In this document: positions 54,535-63,224 of the stretch, one piece after another | Layout: the number at the start of each line of letters is the position of its first letter | Numbering within the stretch: position 1 is the first letter of the stretch | Assembly (NCBI GenBank): GCA_902506565.1 | Contig: LR732703.1 | Location: forward strand, 1,198,525 to 1,262,524 | Direction: 5' to 3' | DNA from: Burkholderiales bacterium 8X | GTDB lineage: Bacteria; Pseudomonadota; Gammaproteobacteria; Burkholderiales; Burkholderiaceae_C | Length of the DNA stretch: 64,000 nucleotides | The notes under the pieces: generated by a model | Databases searched by the model: none | Told to the model about the DNA's origin: nothing | What the model saw: only the letters and a program-made list of their open reading frames with translations | Translations under genes and position numbers: made by a program

Positions 54535-56460
54535 TCAGCGGCCGCGAAGAAACAAGGCGTCGAGTTCGCGCAGCGACAACTGGCGCCAGGTCGGGCGGCC
54601 GTGATTGCATTGGTCGGAACGTTCGGTCGCCTCCATCTGCCGGAGCAACCCGTTCATCTCGTCGATCGTCAACCTGCGGTTCGCGCGCACCGCGCCATGG
54701 CAGGCCATGGTCGAGAGAAGTTCGTTCTGCGCCCTTTGGATCACCGTGCTGGCGTCATGCTGCCCGAGTTCGGCGAGCACGCTGCGGGCCAACTCGACGC
54801 TGTCGCCATCGGCCAGCGCCGCCGGCACGGCGCGCACCGCCAGGGTCTTCGGCGAGAAGGGCGTGATCTCGAGCCCCAGGGTGGCGAGCACCTCGCCGCA
54901 GGCCTCCGCCGTCGCCACTTCCTGCGGCGTCGCGGCGAAGGTGGTCGGGATCAGGAGCGGCTGGCTGGCGATCGCGGCGCCGTCCAGTTGCAGCTTGAGG
55001 CGCTCGTAGACGATGCGCTCGTGCGCGGCATGCATGTCCACCACGATCAGGCCTTGGCGGTTCTCGGCCAGGATGTAGACCCCTAGCAGCTGGGCGAGCG
55101 CACGACCCAACGGCCAGTCCTCTCCAGGTGCGGCATGGGCCGATTCGCTGGCCGCATCCCGCAGGCCCGGCGCGCCGAAGGTAGACGCTTCTCGCTCGGC
55201 CACCCGGCTCGGGCCGAAAGAGAGGCCCGTCGGCTGGACACCGGACGCTTCGTTTCGTGCGGAGGGCCACATCGCCGCGGCGTCGCCGAGCCCGTGCGGC
55301 GCTCCGAAGCGCATGCCGGGCTGTGTCCATGCCGGCCGACCGGGAGTTGCATCGACGCCGCCCACCATCGACGCCAGGCCCGACGACCCGCCGGCGCCCG
55401 CCTTGAAGAAAGCAGCCCCTGCCGCCGTACCCGCATCGCCGGCGCGTGGCGCGGCCAGCGCCGTCTCGATCGCGTGCCGCACCGCCTGGTGTACCTCGCG
55501 CCCGTCGCGAAAGCGCACTTCGATCTTGGTCGGATGAACGTTGACATCGACCCGCGCCGGATCGATCTCGATATAGAGCGCATAGATCGGCTGGCGCTGC
55601 CCGTGCAGCACGTCCTCGTAGGCGCTGCGTGCCGCGTGGGCCAGCACGCGATCGCGCACAAAGCGCCCGTTGACATAGAAGAACTGCTGGTCGGGCCGCG
55701 AGCGGGCGTTGTCCGGCAGCCCGGCGCGACCGGTGACCCGGACCGCGCCGCCGGCGTGGTCGACGGCCAGGCTGCCGGCGACGAATTCGGCCGCAAGCGC
55801 GTCGGCCAGGCGTGCATCCCGGTGTTCCGCGGCGCGCCATTGCTCGACCAGCCGGCCGTCGTGCCAGATGGCAAAGCCGACGTCCGGCCGGGCGAGCGCA
55901 TGACGACGCACGGCCTCGATGCAGTGCGCCAGTTCGGTCGCGTCCGTCTTCAAGAATTTGCGTCGGGCAGGCGTGGCGAAGAAGAGCTCGCGCACCTCGA
56001 CCGTGGTGCCCACCGCGCGTGCGACGGGCCGCAGCTCGCCGGTCCGGCCGTCGAGGGTGAAGGCGCTGTCGGCATCGACCGAGCGGGAGTGGATGCTGAG
56101 GTCGGCGATGGCGTTGATGGCGGCCAGCGCCTCGCCCCGAAAACCCATGGTGCCGACCGTTTCGAGATCGTGGAGGCTTGCGATCTTGCTGGTCGCGTGG
56201 CGGCGAAGCGCGAGCGGCAATTCTTCGCGCGGAAGGCCTTGGCCGTCGTCCTCGACCGCGATCAGGCGGACGCCGCCGGCCGAGAGACGCACCGTGACTT
56301 GCCGGGCCTGCGCGTCGAGCGCGTTGTCGATCAGTTCGCGCACCACGGATGCGGGGCGCTCGACGACTTCGCCGGCCGCGATCTGGCTGATCAATTCGTC
56401 GGGCAGCTCGCGGATCGGGCGGCGAGGAGACGGACGATCGGTGGAGGGGAGGGCGCTCAC
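54535..56460 (-). CDS. mutL: DNA mismatch repair protein MutL
   Basis: Couples MutS mismatch recognition to downstream strand processing. The GHKL ATPase motifs are visible: ELIDNALDA, DDGQGLP, GFRGEALAAI and RRKFLK, followed by the transducer sequence DVNVHPTKIEVRF. A variable linker of about 90 residues precedes the C-terminal dimerisation domain (LIVVDMHAAHERIVYERLKL, ACHGAVRAN). No DQHAx2Ex4E endonuclease motif in its canonical form is seen; MHAAHERIVYE occupies its place. The GTG at 56460 gives 641 residues; the longer frame to 56547 would run into the divergent DedA gene. Confidence 0.93.
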   Translation of the reverse strand: MSALPSTDRPSPRRPIRELPDELISQIAAGEVVERPASVVRELIDNALDAQARQVTVRLSAGGVRLIAVEDDGQGLPREELPLALRRHATSKIASLHDLETVGTMGFRGEALAAINAIADLSIHSRSVDADSAFTLDGRTGELRPVARAVGTTVEVRELFFATPARRKFLKTDATELAHCIEAVRRHALARPDVGFAIWHDGRLVEQWRAAEHRDARLADALAAEFVAGSLAVDHAGGAVRVTGRAGLPDNARSRPDQQFFYVNGRFVRDRVLAHAARSAYEDVLHGQRQPIYALYIEIDPARVDVNVHPTKIEVRFRDGREVHQAVRHAIETALAAPRAGDAGTAAGAAFFKAGAGGSSGLASMVGGVDATPGRPAWTQPGMRFGAPHGLGDAAAMWPSARNEASGVQPTGLSFGPSRVAEREASTFGAPGLRDAASESAHAAPGEDWPLGRALAQLLGVYILAENRQGLIVVDMHAAHERIVYERLKLQLDGAAIASQPLLIPTTFAATPQEVATAEACGEVLATLGLEITPFSPKTLAVRAVPAALADGDSVELARSVLAELGQHDASTVIQRAQNELLSTMACHGAVRANRRLTIDEMNGLLRQMEATERSDQCNHGRPTWRQLSLRELDALFLRGR

Positions 56461-56515
56461 GGAATCGATTCTAGGAGCGGCAAGGAGCGCGACACCCGCA
56501 CGGATAATCGCCGCC

Positions 56516-57181
56516 ATGGAAATCATCAGCTTTCTCGTCGACTTCATCCTTCACGTCGACAAGCACCTCGAGGCCTTCGTCCTCAACTACGGGCTTTGGG
56601 TCTACGCATTGTTGTTCCTGATCGTGTTCGTCGAGACCGGCGTGGTGGTGATGCCCTTCCTGCCGGGCGACTCGCTGCTTTTCATCGTGGGTGCGCTGTG
56701 CGGCGCGGGGCTCATGAGCTATTCGCTCGCGGTGCCGATCCTGATCGTCGCGGCGATCCTCGGCGACCAGTGCAACTACAGCATCGGCCGAGCGCTCGGG
56801 CCCAAGGTGTTCCAGTGGGAGAGTTCGCGCTTCTTCAACCGCAAGGCCTTCGACCAGGCGCATGCCTTCTACGAACGCTACGGCGGGGTCACCATCATCC
56901 TCGCGCGCTTCATGCCCTTCATCCGAACCTTCGCGCCCTTCGTGGCCGGCGTCGCGGACATGTCGCGCGGCAAGTTCAGCCTGTACAACATCAGCGGCGC
57001 CTTGCTGTGGGTCGTCGGCATCTGCACGGCCGGATATTTCTTCGGCAACCTGCCTTTCGTGCGCGAACACCTGGACAAGATCATCTGGGGCCTGATCCTG
57101 GTGCCGGGTCTGATCGCGATCTATGGCGGGTGGCGGGCTTCGCGGGCCGAGCGCGACAGGGCCGCGCAGCTTCGAGCTTGA
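56516..57181 (+). CDS. DedA-family membrane protein
   Basis: A 221-residue inner-membrane protein of the DedA/SNARE-associated family, implicated in undecaprenyl-phosphate recycling, proton homeostasis and envelope integrity. Visible family motifs are FVETGVVVMPFLPGDSLLF, ILGDQCNYSIGRALG and the conserved FMPFIRTFAPFVAG with its membrane arginine. The frame is open upstream; the ATG at 56516 is chosen because it gives the standard N-terminus. It diverges from mutL with 55 bases between. Confidence 0.9.
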   Translation: MEIISFLVDFILHVDKHLEAFVLNYGLWVYALLFLIVFVETGVVVMPFLPGDSLLFIVGALCGAGLMSYSLAVPILIVAAILGDQCNYSIGRALGPKVFQWESSRFFNRKAFDQAHAFYERYGGVTIILARFMPFIRTFAPFVAGVADMSRGKFSLYNISGALLWVVGICTAGYFFGNLPFVREHLDKIIWGLILVPGLIAIYGGWRASRAERDRAAQLRA

Positions 57182-57281
57182 GGCTCGGCCGCCACCCGCG
57201 TACGCCACGCGGCGTATTTCGAGCTTCGCAGCCAGCTTGCAGACTCCGCTCCATCGTTCTAACCCTGGAGTAGGAAGTCTC

Positions 57282-58553
57282 ATGCAACAACGTCGTTTCA
57301 CCCTCAAGGCGCTGACCGCCGCCGTCGCGCTGGCCGGCTTCTCGGTCGCGCCGGCTTTCGCCGCCGACACCATCAAGGTCGGCGTGCTGCACTCGCTGTC
57401 CGGCACCATGGCCATCTCGGAAACCGTGCTCAAGGACACGGTGCTGATGGCGATCGACGAGATCAACGCCAAGGGCGGCGTGCTCGGCAAGAAGCTCGAG
57501 CCGGTGATCGTCGATCCGGCTTCCAACTGGCCGCTCTTCGCCGAGAAGACCAAGCAGCTGCTCGGCCAGGACAAGGTATCGGTGATCTTCGGTTGCTGGA
57601 CTTCGGTGTCGCGCAAGTCGGTGCTGCCGGTCGTCGAGGAAATGAACGGCCTGCTGTTCTATCCCGTGCAGTACGAAGGCGAAGAGCTGAGCAAGAACGT
57701 GTTCTACACCGGCGCAGCGCCCAACCAGCAGGCGATTCCGGCGGTGGACTACCTGATGAGCAAGGAAGGCGGCGGCGCCAAGCGCTGGGTGCTGCTGGGC
57801 ACCGACTACGTCTACCCCCGCACCACCAACAAGATCCTGCGCGCCTACCTGAAGAGCAAGGGCGTGAAGGACACCGACATCGACGAGAAATACACGCCGT
57901 TCGGCCATAGCGACTACCAGACCATCGTCGCCGACATCAAGAAGTTCTCGTCGGGCGGCAAGACCGCGGTGGTCTCGACCATCAACGGCGATTCGAACGT
58001 GCCGTTCTACAAGGAACTCGGCAACGCCGGCCTCAAGGCCAAGGACGTGCCGGTGGTGGCCTTCTCGGTCGGCGAAGAAGAGTTGCGCGGCGTCGACACC
58101 AAGCCGCTGGTGGGCCACCTGGCCGCATGGAACTACTTCATGTCGATCAAGAACCCGACCAACACCGCCTTCATCAAGCAGTGGAGCGACTACGCCAAGG
58201 CCAAGAACATCGCCGGCCACAAGGACAAGCCGCTCACCAACGATCCGATGGAAGCCACCTACATCGGCATCCACATGTGGAAGCAGGCGGTCGAGAAGGC
58301 CAAGAGCACCGACACCGACAAGGTGATCGCGGCGATGGCAGGCCAGACCTTCACCGCGCCGTCCGGCATCGTGTCGAAGATGGACGAGAAGAACCATCAC
58401 CTGCACAAGAGCGTGTTCATCGGCGAGATCAAGGCGGACGGCCAGTTCGGCGTGGTGTGGAAGACGCCGGGCCCGGTCAAGGCCAAGCCGTGGAGCCCGT
58501 ACATCGAAGGCAACGACAAGAAGCCGGACGCACCGGCTGGCAAGAGCCTCTGA
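57282..58553 (+). CDS. urtA: Urea ABC transporter substrate-binding protein UrtA
   Basis: A 423-residue periplasmic urea-binding protein of the type I family. The signal peptide starts MQQRRFTLKALTAAVALAGF, with twin arginines that suggest Tat export, and cleavage probably follows AFA. UrtA landmarks are VGVLHSLSGTMAISETVLKD, VIFGCWTSVSRKSVLPVVEE and LFYPVQYEGEE. It heads the urtABCDE operon. A hairpin separates it from urtB, which fits higher expression of the binding protein. Confidence 0.95.
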   Translation: MQQRRFTLKALTAAVALAGFSVAPAFAADTIKVGVLHSLSGTMAISETVLKDTVLMAIDEINAKGGVLGKKLEPVIVDPASNWPLFAEKTKQLLGQDKVSVIFGCWTSVSRKSVLPVVEEMNGLLFYPVQYEGEELSKNVFYTGAAPNQQAIPAVDYLMSKEGGGAKRWVLLGTDYVYPRTTNKILRAYLKSKGVKDTDIDEKYTPFGHSDYQTIVADIKKFSSGGKTAVVSTINGDSNVPFYKELGNAGLKAKDVPVVAFSVGEEELRGVDTKPLVGHLAAWNYFMSIKNPTNTAFIKQWSDYAKAKNIAGHKDKPLTNDPMEATYIGIHMWKQAVEKAKSTDTDKVIAAMAGQTFTAPSGIVSKMDEKNHHLHKSVFIGEIKADGQFGVVWKTPGPVKAKPWSPYIEGNDKKPDAPAGKSL

Positions 58554-58565
58554 CGCAGGCTGAAC

Positions 58566-58592
58566 GGCGCACGCCCACCGGGGCGTCGCGCC
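58566..58592 (+). promoter_or_regulatory. Intercistronic stem-loop between urtA and urtB
   Basis: GGCGCACGCCC (58566-58576) pairs with GGGCGT (58581-58586) and GCGCC (58588-58592), an 11-pair stem with a single bulged C at 58587 and a 4-base loop. No T-run follows directly; a TTTTT run occurs about 24 bases later. It could stabilise the urtA 3' end or reduce read-through, giving more UrtA than permease. Confidence 0.55.
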
Positions 58593-58686
58593 GATCGTTG
58601 ATTTCCTCGCTCGATCTTTTTCTCGACGCCATGCGCGGGCCTGGTCAGCCGGCCCCGCGGTGTGCGCACCACATTTCGACCCCTTC

Positions 58687-60267
58687 ATGCGCTTCATCCA
58701 GCTTTTCGTCGTGGCCTTCGCATTGCTCGCCGGCACGGCGGCACAGGCGCTGACCGAAGGGGAAGCCAAGGCGATCGCCTCGGGCGAATCCGAATCTCGA
58801 ATCGCCGCCCTCAACCAGGCGGTGATCACGGCAGACGACAAGACGGCTGCCTTCATCCAGGCGATGTCGGACGACGCGGTCAAGTACACCGCGAACCGGG
58901 TCTTCGTCATCAAGGACGACAAGGCCTTCGACCCGGTCACCGGCGCCGAGCTCAAGCTGCCGGACGATGCCGAAGACGTCGTGAACAACAACCTGATGCG
59001 CGGCGCGCTCGACGCCGCCAAGGCCGCGCTGCAGCTCACCAGCAAGGACGACTCGGTGCGAGCCGAAGCGGCTCGGTCCCTCTTCAAGGAGCCGGACGAG
59101 TCGCGGCTGCCGCTGGTCGAGAAGGCCCTCGCGGCCGAAACCAATGCGGGCATCAAGGCGCAGCTCGAACTGGTCCGCGCCGCCAGTCTCCTGAACAGCA
59201 CCGACAAGGCCAAGCGCCTCGCAGCGGCAAAGGATCTCGGCGAGAGCCGCAGCCCCGATACCAAGCTGCTCCTCAACCAGCGGCTGGCCGACGAGACCGA
59301 GCCGGAAGTGCGCGCCGCCATCCAGGCCTCGATCGCGAGCATCGACGGCGCCCTGGTCTGGGGCGATCGCATCAACGCGGTGTTCAGCGGCATCAGCCTG
59401 GGCTCGGTGCTGCTCCTGGCCGCACTGGGCCTGGCCATCACCTACGGATTGATGGGCGTGATCAACATGGCCCACGGCGAGCTGATGATGATCGGCGCCT
59501 ATGCCACCTACGTGATGCAGGGCGTGTTCCAGCGCTTCCTGCCGGAGGCTGCGTTCGGCTGGTACCTGGTCGCTGCGATACCGGTCGCCTTCCTGGCATC
59601 GGCCCTGGTCGGCGCGGTGCTCGAACGCGGCGTGATCCGCTTCCTGTACGGGCGTCCGCTCGAGACGCTGCTGGCGACCTGGGGCATCAGCCTCATGCTC
59701 CAGCAGCTGGTGCGATCGCTCTTCGGTGCCCAGAACGTCGGCGTCGAGAACCCCGGCTGGATGAGTGGCGGCTTCACCATGCTGAGCAACGTGACGCTGC
59801 CCTGGAACCGCATCTGCATCATCGTCTTCGCGGTGCTGGTGCTGCTCGCCATGGGCTGGCTGATCGGCCGCACCCGGCTCGGCCTTTTCGTGCGCGGCGT
59901 CACGCAGAACCGGCCGATCGCCTCCTGCATGGGCGTGAACACCGCCCGCATCGACACCTATGCCTTCGCGCTCGGCTCGGGCATTGCGGGCCTGGCGGGC
60001 TGCGCGCTGTCGCAGATCGGCAATGTCGGTCCCGACCTCGGCCAGAGCTACATCGTGGACTCGTTCATGGTGGTGGTGATGGGCGGCGTCGGGCAGCTGG
60101 CGGGCACGGTCTACGCCGCGATGGGCCTCGGCATCCTGAACAAGTTCATCGAAGGCTGGGCCGGTGCGGTGCTGGCCAAGATCGCGGTGCTGGTCTTCAT
60201 CATCATCTTCATCCAGAAGCGGCCGCAGGGCATCTTCGCGATGAAGGGCCGCTCCGCGGAAGCCTGA
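58687..60267 (+). CDS. urtB: Urea ABC transporter permease UrtB
   Basis: A 526-residue protein. The signal-like first helix (residues 1-20) is followed by an extracytoplasmic helical region of about 210 residues, a normal feature of proteobacterial UrtB, and then a LivH-type permease core with LGLAITYGLMGVINMAHGEL, EAAFGWYLVAAIPVAF and VVVMGGVGQLAGTVYAAMG. The start is set at MRFIQLF (58687); an upstream ATG at 58660 adds nine residues and no better signal. Confidence 0.93.
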   Translation: MRFIQLFVVAFALLAGTAAQALTEGEAKAIASGESESRIAALNQAVITADDKTAAFIQAMSDDAVKYTANRVFVIKDDKAFDPVTGAELKLPDDAEDVVNNNLMRGALDAAKAALQLTSKDDSVRAEAARSLFKEPDESRLPLVEKALAAETNAGIKAQLELVRAASLLNSTDKAKRLAAAKDLGESRSPDTKLLLNQRLADETEPEVRAAIQASIASIDGALVWGDRINAVFSGISLGSVLLLAALGLAITYGLMGVINMAHGELMMIGAYATYVMQGVFQRFLPEAAFGWYLVAAIPVAFLASALVGAVLERGVIRFLYGRPLETLLATWGISLMLQQLVRSLFGAQNVGVENPGWMSGGFTMLSNVTLPWNRICIIVFAVLVLLAMGWLIGRTRLGLFVRGVTQNRPIASCMGVNTARIDTYAFALGSGIAGLAGCALSQIGNVGPDLGQSYIVDSFMVVVMGGVGQLAGTVYAAMGLGILNKFIEGWAGAVLAKIAVLVFIIIFIQKRPQGIFAMKGRSAEA

Positions 60268-60283
60268 CTCCATCCAACGATCC

Positions 60284-61567
60284 ATGTCGTCCACTTCCAA
60301 CTCCGCGGCCCCTCTTGCGGCCCCTCTTGCGGCCCCTCTCGCGGCTGGCCCCGCGCCCCGGTTCGCGCTTCCGTCCAAGGGTCCGCTCCTGACCGGCCGC
60401 GGCTGGTCGGCCTTCTTCGTCGCGCTGATCGTGGTTTGTGCGCTCGCGCCCTTGCTCAACATGGTGGTGGCGCCGGGCAGCGCCTTCCACATGAGCGACT
60501 ATGCGGTCGCGCTGGTCGGCAAGATCATGTGCTACGCGATCTGCGCGCTCGCCATGGACCTGATCTGGGGCTACACCGGCATCCTCTCGCTCGGCCACGG
60601 CATGTTCTTCGCGCTCGGCGGCTACATGATGGGCATGTACCTGATGCGGCAGATCGGACGCGACGGCAACTACAAGAGCGACCTGCCGGACTTCATGGTG
60701 TTCCTCGACTGGAAGACGCTGCCCTGGCACTGGACCTTCAGCGAAAGCTTCGTCGCGACCCTGTTCCTGATCGTCGCGGTGCCGGGGCTGATCGCCTTCG
60801 TGTTCGGCTTCTTCGCCTTCCGCTCGCGCATCAAGGGCGTCTATTTCTCGATCATCACGCAGGCGATGACCTTCGCCGCGATGCTGCTCTTCTTCCGCAA
60901 CGAGACTGGTTTCGGCGGCAACAACGGCTTCACCGATTTCAAGCGGATCCTCGGCATTCCGATCGCGACGCAGCAGATGCGGATGACGCTCTTCGTGCTC
61001 ACCGGCCTCACGCTGCTCGGCTTTTTCCTGTTCTCGCGATGGCTGATCGCCAGCAAGTTCGGCCGCGTGCTGCAGGCCATCCGCGATGCCGAGACCCGCG
61101 TCATGTTCTCGGGCTACAACCCGCTCGGCTACAAGCTCACCATCTGGGTGGTGTCCGCCATCATGTGCGGCGTGGCCGGTGCGCTCTACGTGCCGCAGGT
61201 CGGCATCATCAACCCGGGCGAGATGAGCGCCGCCAACTCGATCGAGATCGCGATCTGGGCGGCGGTCGGCGGACGCGCCACCCTGATTGGTCCGATCATC
61301 GGTGCCTTCATCGTGAACGGCGCGAAGAGCTGGCTGACGGTGGCCTATCCGGAATACTGGCTGTACTTCCTGGGTGCGCTCTTCATCGCGGTCACGCTGT
61401 TCCTGCCGAACGGCATCGTGGGGCTGGTCAAGAAGTGGAGCTCGCGCCAGCAGGCGCCGAGCGAAGGCCGGCAGGAGGCGCAGCGCGCCTTGGCTGCAGG
61501 GCAGGGCGTGGAGCCGGCTGCGCTCGCGGCCCCGATCGGCGCCGAAGCCTCGGGAGCGCGCGCATGA
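60284..61567 (+). CDS. urtC: Urea ABC transporter permease UrtC
   Basis: A 427-residue LivM-type permease. Landmarks are DLIWGYTGILSLGHGMFFAL, the loop FGRVLQAIRDAETRVMFSGY and WAAVGGRATLIGPIIGAF. The N-terminal cytoplasmic segment includes three in-frame copies of Ala-Ala-Pro-Leu made by a 12-base tandem repeat, and the C-terminal tail of about 45 residues is rich in Ala, Gln and Glu. It overlaps urtD by ATGA at 61564. Confidence 0.93.
   Translation: MSSTSNSAAPLAAPLAAPLAAGPAPRFALPSKGPLLTGRGWSAFFVALIVVCALAPLLNMVVAPGSAFHMSDYAVALVGKIMCYAICALAMDLIWGYTGILSLGHGMFFALGGYMMGMYLMRQIGRDGNYKSDLPDFMVFLDWKTLPWHWTFSESFVATLFLIVAVPGLIAFVFGFFAFRSRIKGVYFSIITQAMTFAAMLLFFRNETGFGGNNGFTDFKRILGIPIATQQMRMTLFVLTGLTLLGFFLFSRWLIASKFGRVLQAIRDAETRVMFSGYNPLGYKLTIWVVSAIMCGVAGALYVPQVGIINPGEMSAANSIEIAIWAAVGGRATLIGPIIGAFIVNGAKSWLTVAYPEYWLYFLGALFIAVTLFLPNGIVGLVKKWSSRQQAPSEGRQEAQRALAAGQGVEPAALAAPIGAEASGARA
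60305..60340 (+). repeat. Three tandem 12-base repeats inside urtC
   Basis: GCGGCCCCTCTT occurs at 60305-60316 and 60317-60328, and once more with a final C at 60329-60340. The unit length is a multiple of three, so changes in copy number keep the urtC frame and only lengthen or shorten the Ala-Pro-Leu segment of the cytoplasmic N-terminus. Confidence 0.9.
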
Positions 61568-62436
61568 CGCCCGACCTGATGGACGCCGGCGCCCAGCGCA
61601 TCGCGCGGCATGCCGGCATGCCGATGCCGGTGCTGACCGAATCGGGCGGCCGCTCGGCCGGCTACGGGCGCCACCTGAGCCACGAGGTCGACACCACGCA
61701 CGGCCGCATCCTCTACCTGGAGGACGTCAGCGTCAGCTTCGACGGCTTCAAGGCGATCAATGGCCTGTCGCTCGACATCGCGCCAGGCGAGCTGCGCTGC
61801 ATCATCGGCCCGAACGGCGCCGGCAAGACCACGATGATGGACATCATCACCGGCAAGACCCGGCCCGACTCGGGCACCGTGTTCTTCGGCAGCACCATCG
61901 ACTTGCTCCGCCACAAGGAAAGCGAGATTGCGCAGCTCGGCATCGGCCGCAAGTTCCAGAAGCCGACCGTGTTCGAGCATCTCACCGTGTTCGAGAACCT
62001 GGAGCTCGCGCTCAAGACCGACAAGGGCGTGAAGGCTTCGATGCTCTTCAAGCTCGACAGCACCCAGTCGGACCGGTTGGCCGAGGTGCTGCACACCATC
62101 CATCTTTCCGAAAGCGTGTCTCGGCTGGCCGGCAACCTGAGCCACGGACAGAAGCAGTGGCTCGAGATCGGCATGCTGCTGATGCAAGACCCCCGGCTGC
62201 TGCTGCTCGACGAGCCGGTGGCCGGCATGACCGACGAGGAAACCGCGCGCACCGCCGAGCTGTTCCTGAGTCTCAAGGGCAAGCATTCGCTGATGGTGGT
62301 GGAGCACGACATGAGCTTCATCCGCACCATCTCCGAGATCGTCACCGTGCTGTGCGACGGCGCCGTGCTGGCGCAGGGCACGCTCGACGAAGTGCAGGCC
62401 GACGAACGCGTGATCGAGGTCTACCTCGGTCGATGA
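61564..62436 (+). CDS. urtD: Urea ABC transporter ATPase UrtD
   Basis: A 290-residue ATPase. Walker A is GPNGAGKTTMMDIITG, the family-specific signature LSHGQKQWLEIGMLL, Walker B LLLLDEPVAGMTDEE and the switch VEHDMSFIR. About 45 N-terminal residues precede the ABC domain, longer than average. The ATG at 61564 overlaps the urtC stop; the open frame upstream is a shadow of urtC. Confidence 0.93.
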   Translation: MTPDLMDAGAQRIARHAGMPMPVLTESGGRSAGYGRHLSHEVDTTHGRILYLEDVSVSFDGFKAINGLSLDIAPGELRCIIGPNGAGKTTMMDIITGKTRPDSGTVFFGSTIDLLRHKESEIAQLGIGRKFQKPTVFEHLTVFENLELALKTDKGVKASMLFKLDSTQSDRLAEVLHTIHLSESVSRLAGNLSHGQKQWLEIGMLLMQDPRLLLLDEPVAGMTDEETARTAELFLSLKGKHSLMVVEHDMSFIRTISEIVTVLCDGAVLAQGTLDEVQADERVIEVYLGR

Positions 62437-62456
62437 ACCGGAGCCGATCGCAGCCC

Positions 62457-63158
62457 ATGACAGCCATGCTCAGCGTCAAGAACATCCACCAGTACTACGG
62501 CGGCTCGCACATCCTGCGCGATGTCAGCCTCGAAACCCGGCTCGGCAAGGTCACCGTGCTGCTGGGCCGCAACGGCGTCGGCAAGACCACGCTGCTCAAG
62601 TCGCTGATGGGGCTGGTGCCGATCAAGTCGGGCACCATCGATTTCGACGGTGCCGCGGTGCAGAAGAAGACGCCCTACGAACGCGCGCGCGGCGGCATGG
62701 GCTTCGTGCCGCAGGGCCGCGAAATCTTCGCGCGCCTCACGGTCGAGGAGAACCTCCGCATGGGCCTCGCCTACAAGCCCGGCAGCACGCCGGTGCCGCC
62801 GGAGCTGTACGAGCTGTTCCCGGTGCTCAAGCAGATGCTGAATCGGCGCGGCGGCGATCTTTCGGGCGGACAGCAGCAGCAGCTGGCCATCGCGCGGGCG
62901 CTGGCACCCAAGCCCAAGCTCCTCATCCTGGACGAGCCGACCGAAGGCATCCAGCCGAGCATCATCAAGGACATCGGCCGGGTCATCCGCATGCTGGCCG
63001 ATCGCGGCGACATGGCGATCCTGTTGTGCGAGCAGTACTACGACTTCGCGCAGGAGCTGGCGGACGACTACCTGGTGATGGAGCGGGGTGAAGTCATCGC
63101 GCGCGGGGCCGGCAAGGACATGGAGGCGAACGGGGTGCGGCAGCTGGTGGCGATCTAG
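62457..63158 (+). CDS. urtE: Urea ABC transporter ATPase UrtE
   Basis: A 233-residue ATPase. Walker A is GRNGVGKTT, the signature LSGGQQQQLAIARALAPKP, Walker B LLILDEPTEGIQPS, with CEQYYDFAQEL near the switch. The core begins LSVKNIHQYYGGSHILRDVS, as in UrtE. Three starts are possible: 62433 (coupled ATGA to urtD), 62457 and 62466; 62457 is chosen, preceded by GGAG at 62440-62443. It ends the urt operon; no urease genes follow within the window. Confidence 0.92.
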   Translation: MTAMLSVKNIHQYYGGSHILRDVSLETRLGKVTVLLGRNGVGKTTLLKSLMGLVPIKSGTIDFDGAAVQKKTPYERARGGMGFVPQGREIFARLTVEENLRMGLAYKPGSTPVPPELYELFPVLKQMLNRRGGDLSGGQQQQLAIARALAPKPKLLILDEPTEGIQPSIIKDIGRVIRMLADRGDMAILLCEQYYDFAQELADDYLVMERGEVIARGAGKDMEANGVRQLVAI

Positions 63159-63190
63159 CTGGCTCGGCAAGGTCGGGACCGCCGACTCTA

Positions 63191-63223
63191 GTTATACTGC
63201 GCAAAAATTGTCTGCAGTATAAC
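63191..63223. promoter_or_regulatory. Perfect 10-base inverted repeat at the start of the GSU2403-family gene
   Basis: GTTATACTGC (63191-63200) and GCAGTATAAC (63214-63223) are exact complements separated by 13 bases. The left arm contains TATACT (63193-63198), a good -10 hexamer, and the right arm ends one base before the ATG at 63225. A dimeric protein bound here would cover both promoter and start, so strong self-repression or control by a partner is likely. Confidence 0.65.
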
Positions 63224-63224
63224 C

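Noticed and set aside
57201-57216. TACGCC-ACGC-GGCGTA hairpin after the DedA gene as a terminator
   Set aside because: Only six pairs and three Ts after it; too weak to list as a terminator.
55135-57273. A 712-codon plus-strand frame running opposite mutL and across the DedA gene
   Set aside because: It overlaps two well-supported genes in other frames and has a low-complexity Arg/Ala/His composition.
60305-60340. Short tandem repeats considered as a CRISPR array
   Set aside because: The units are 12 bases, contiguous without spacers and in frame within urtC; no cas gene is present.
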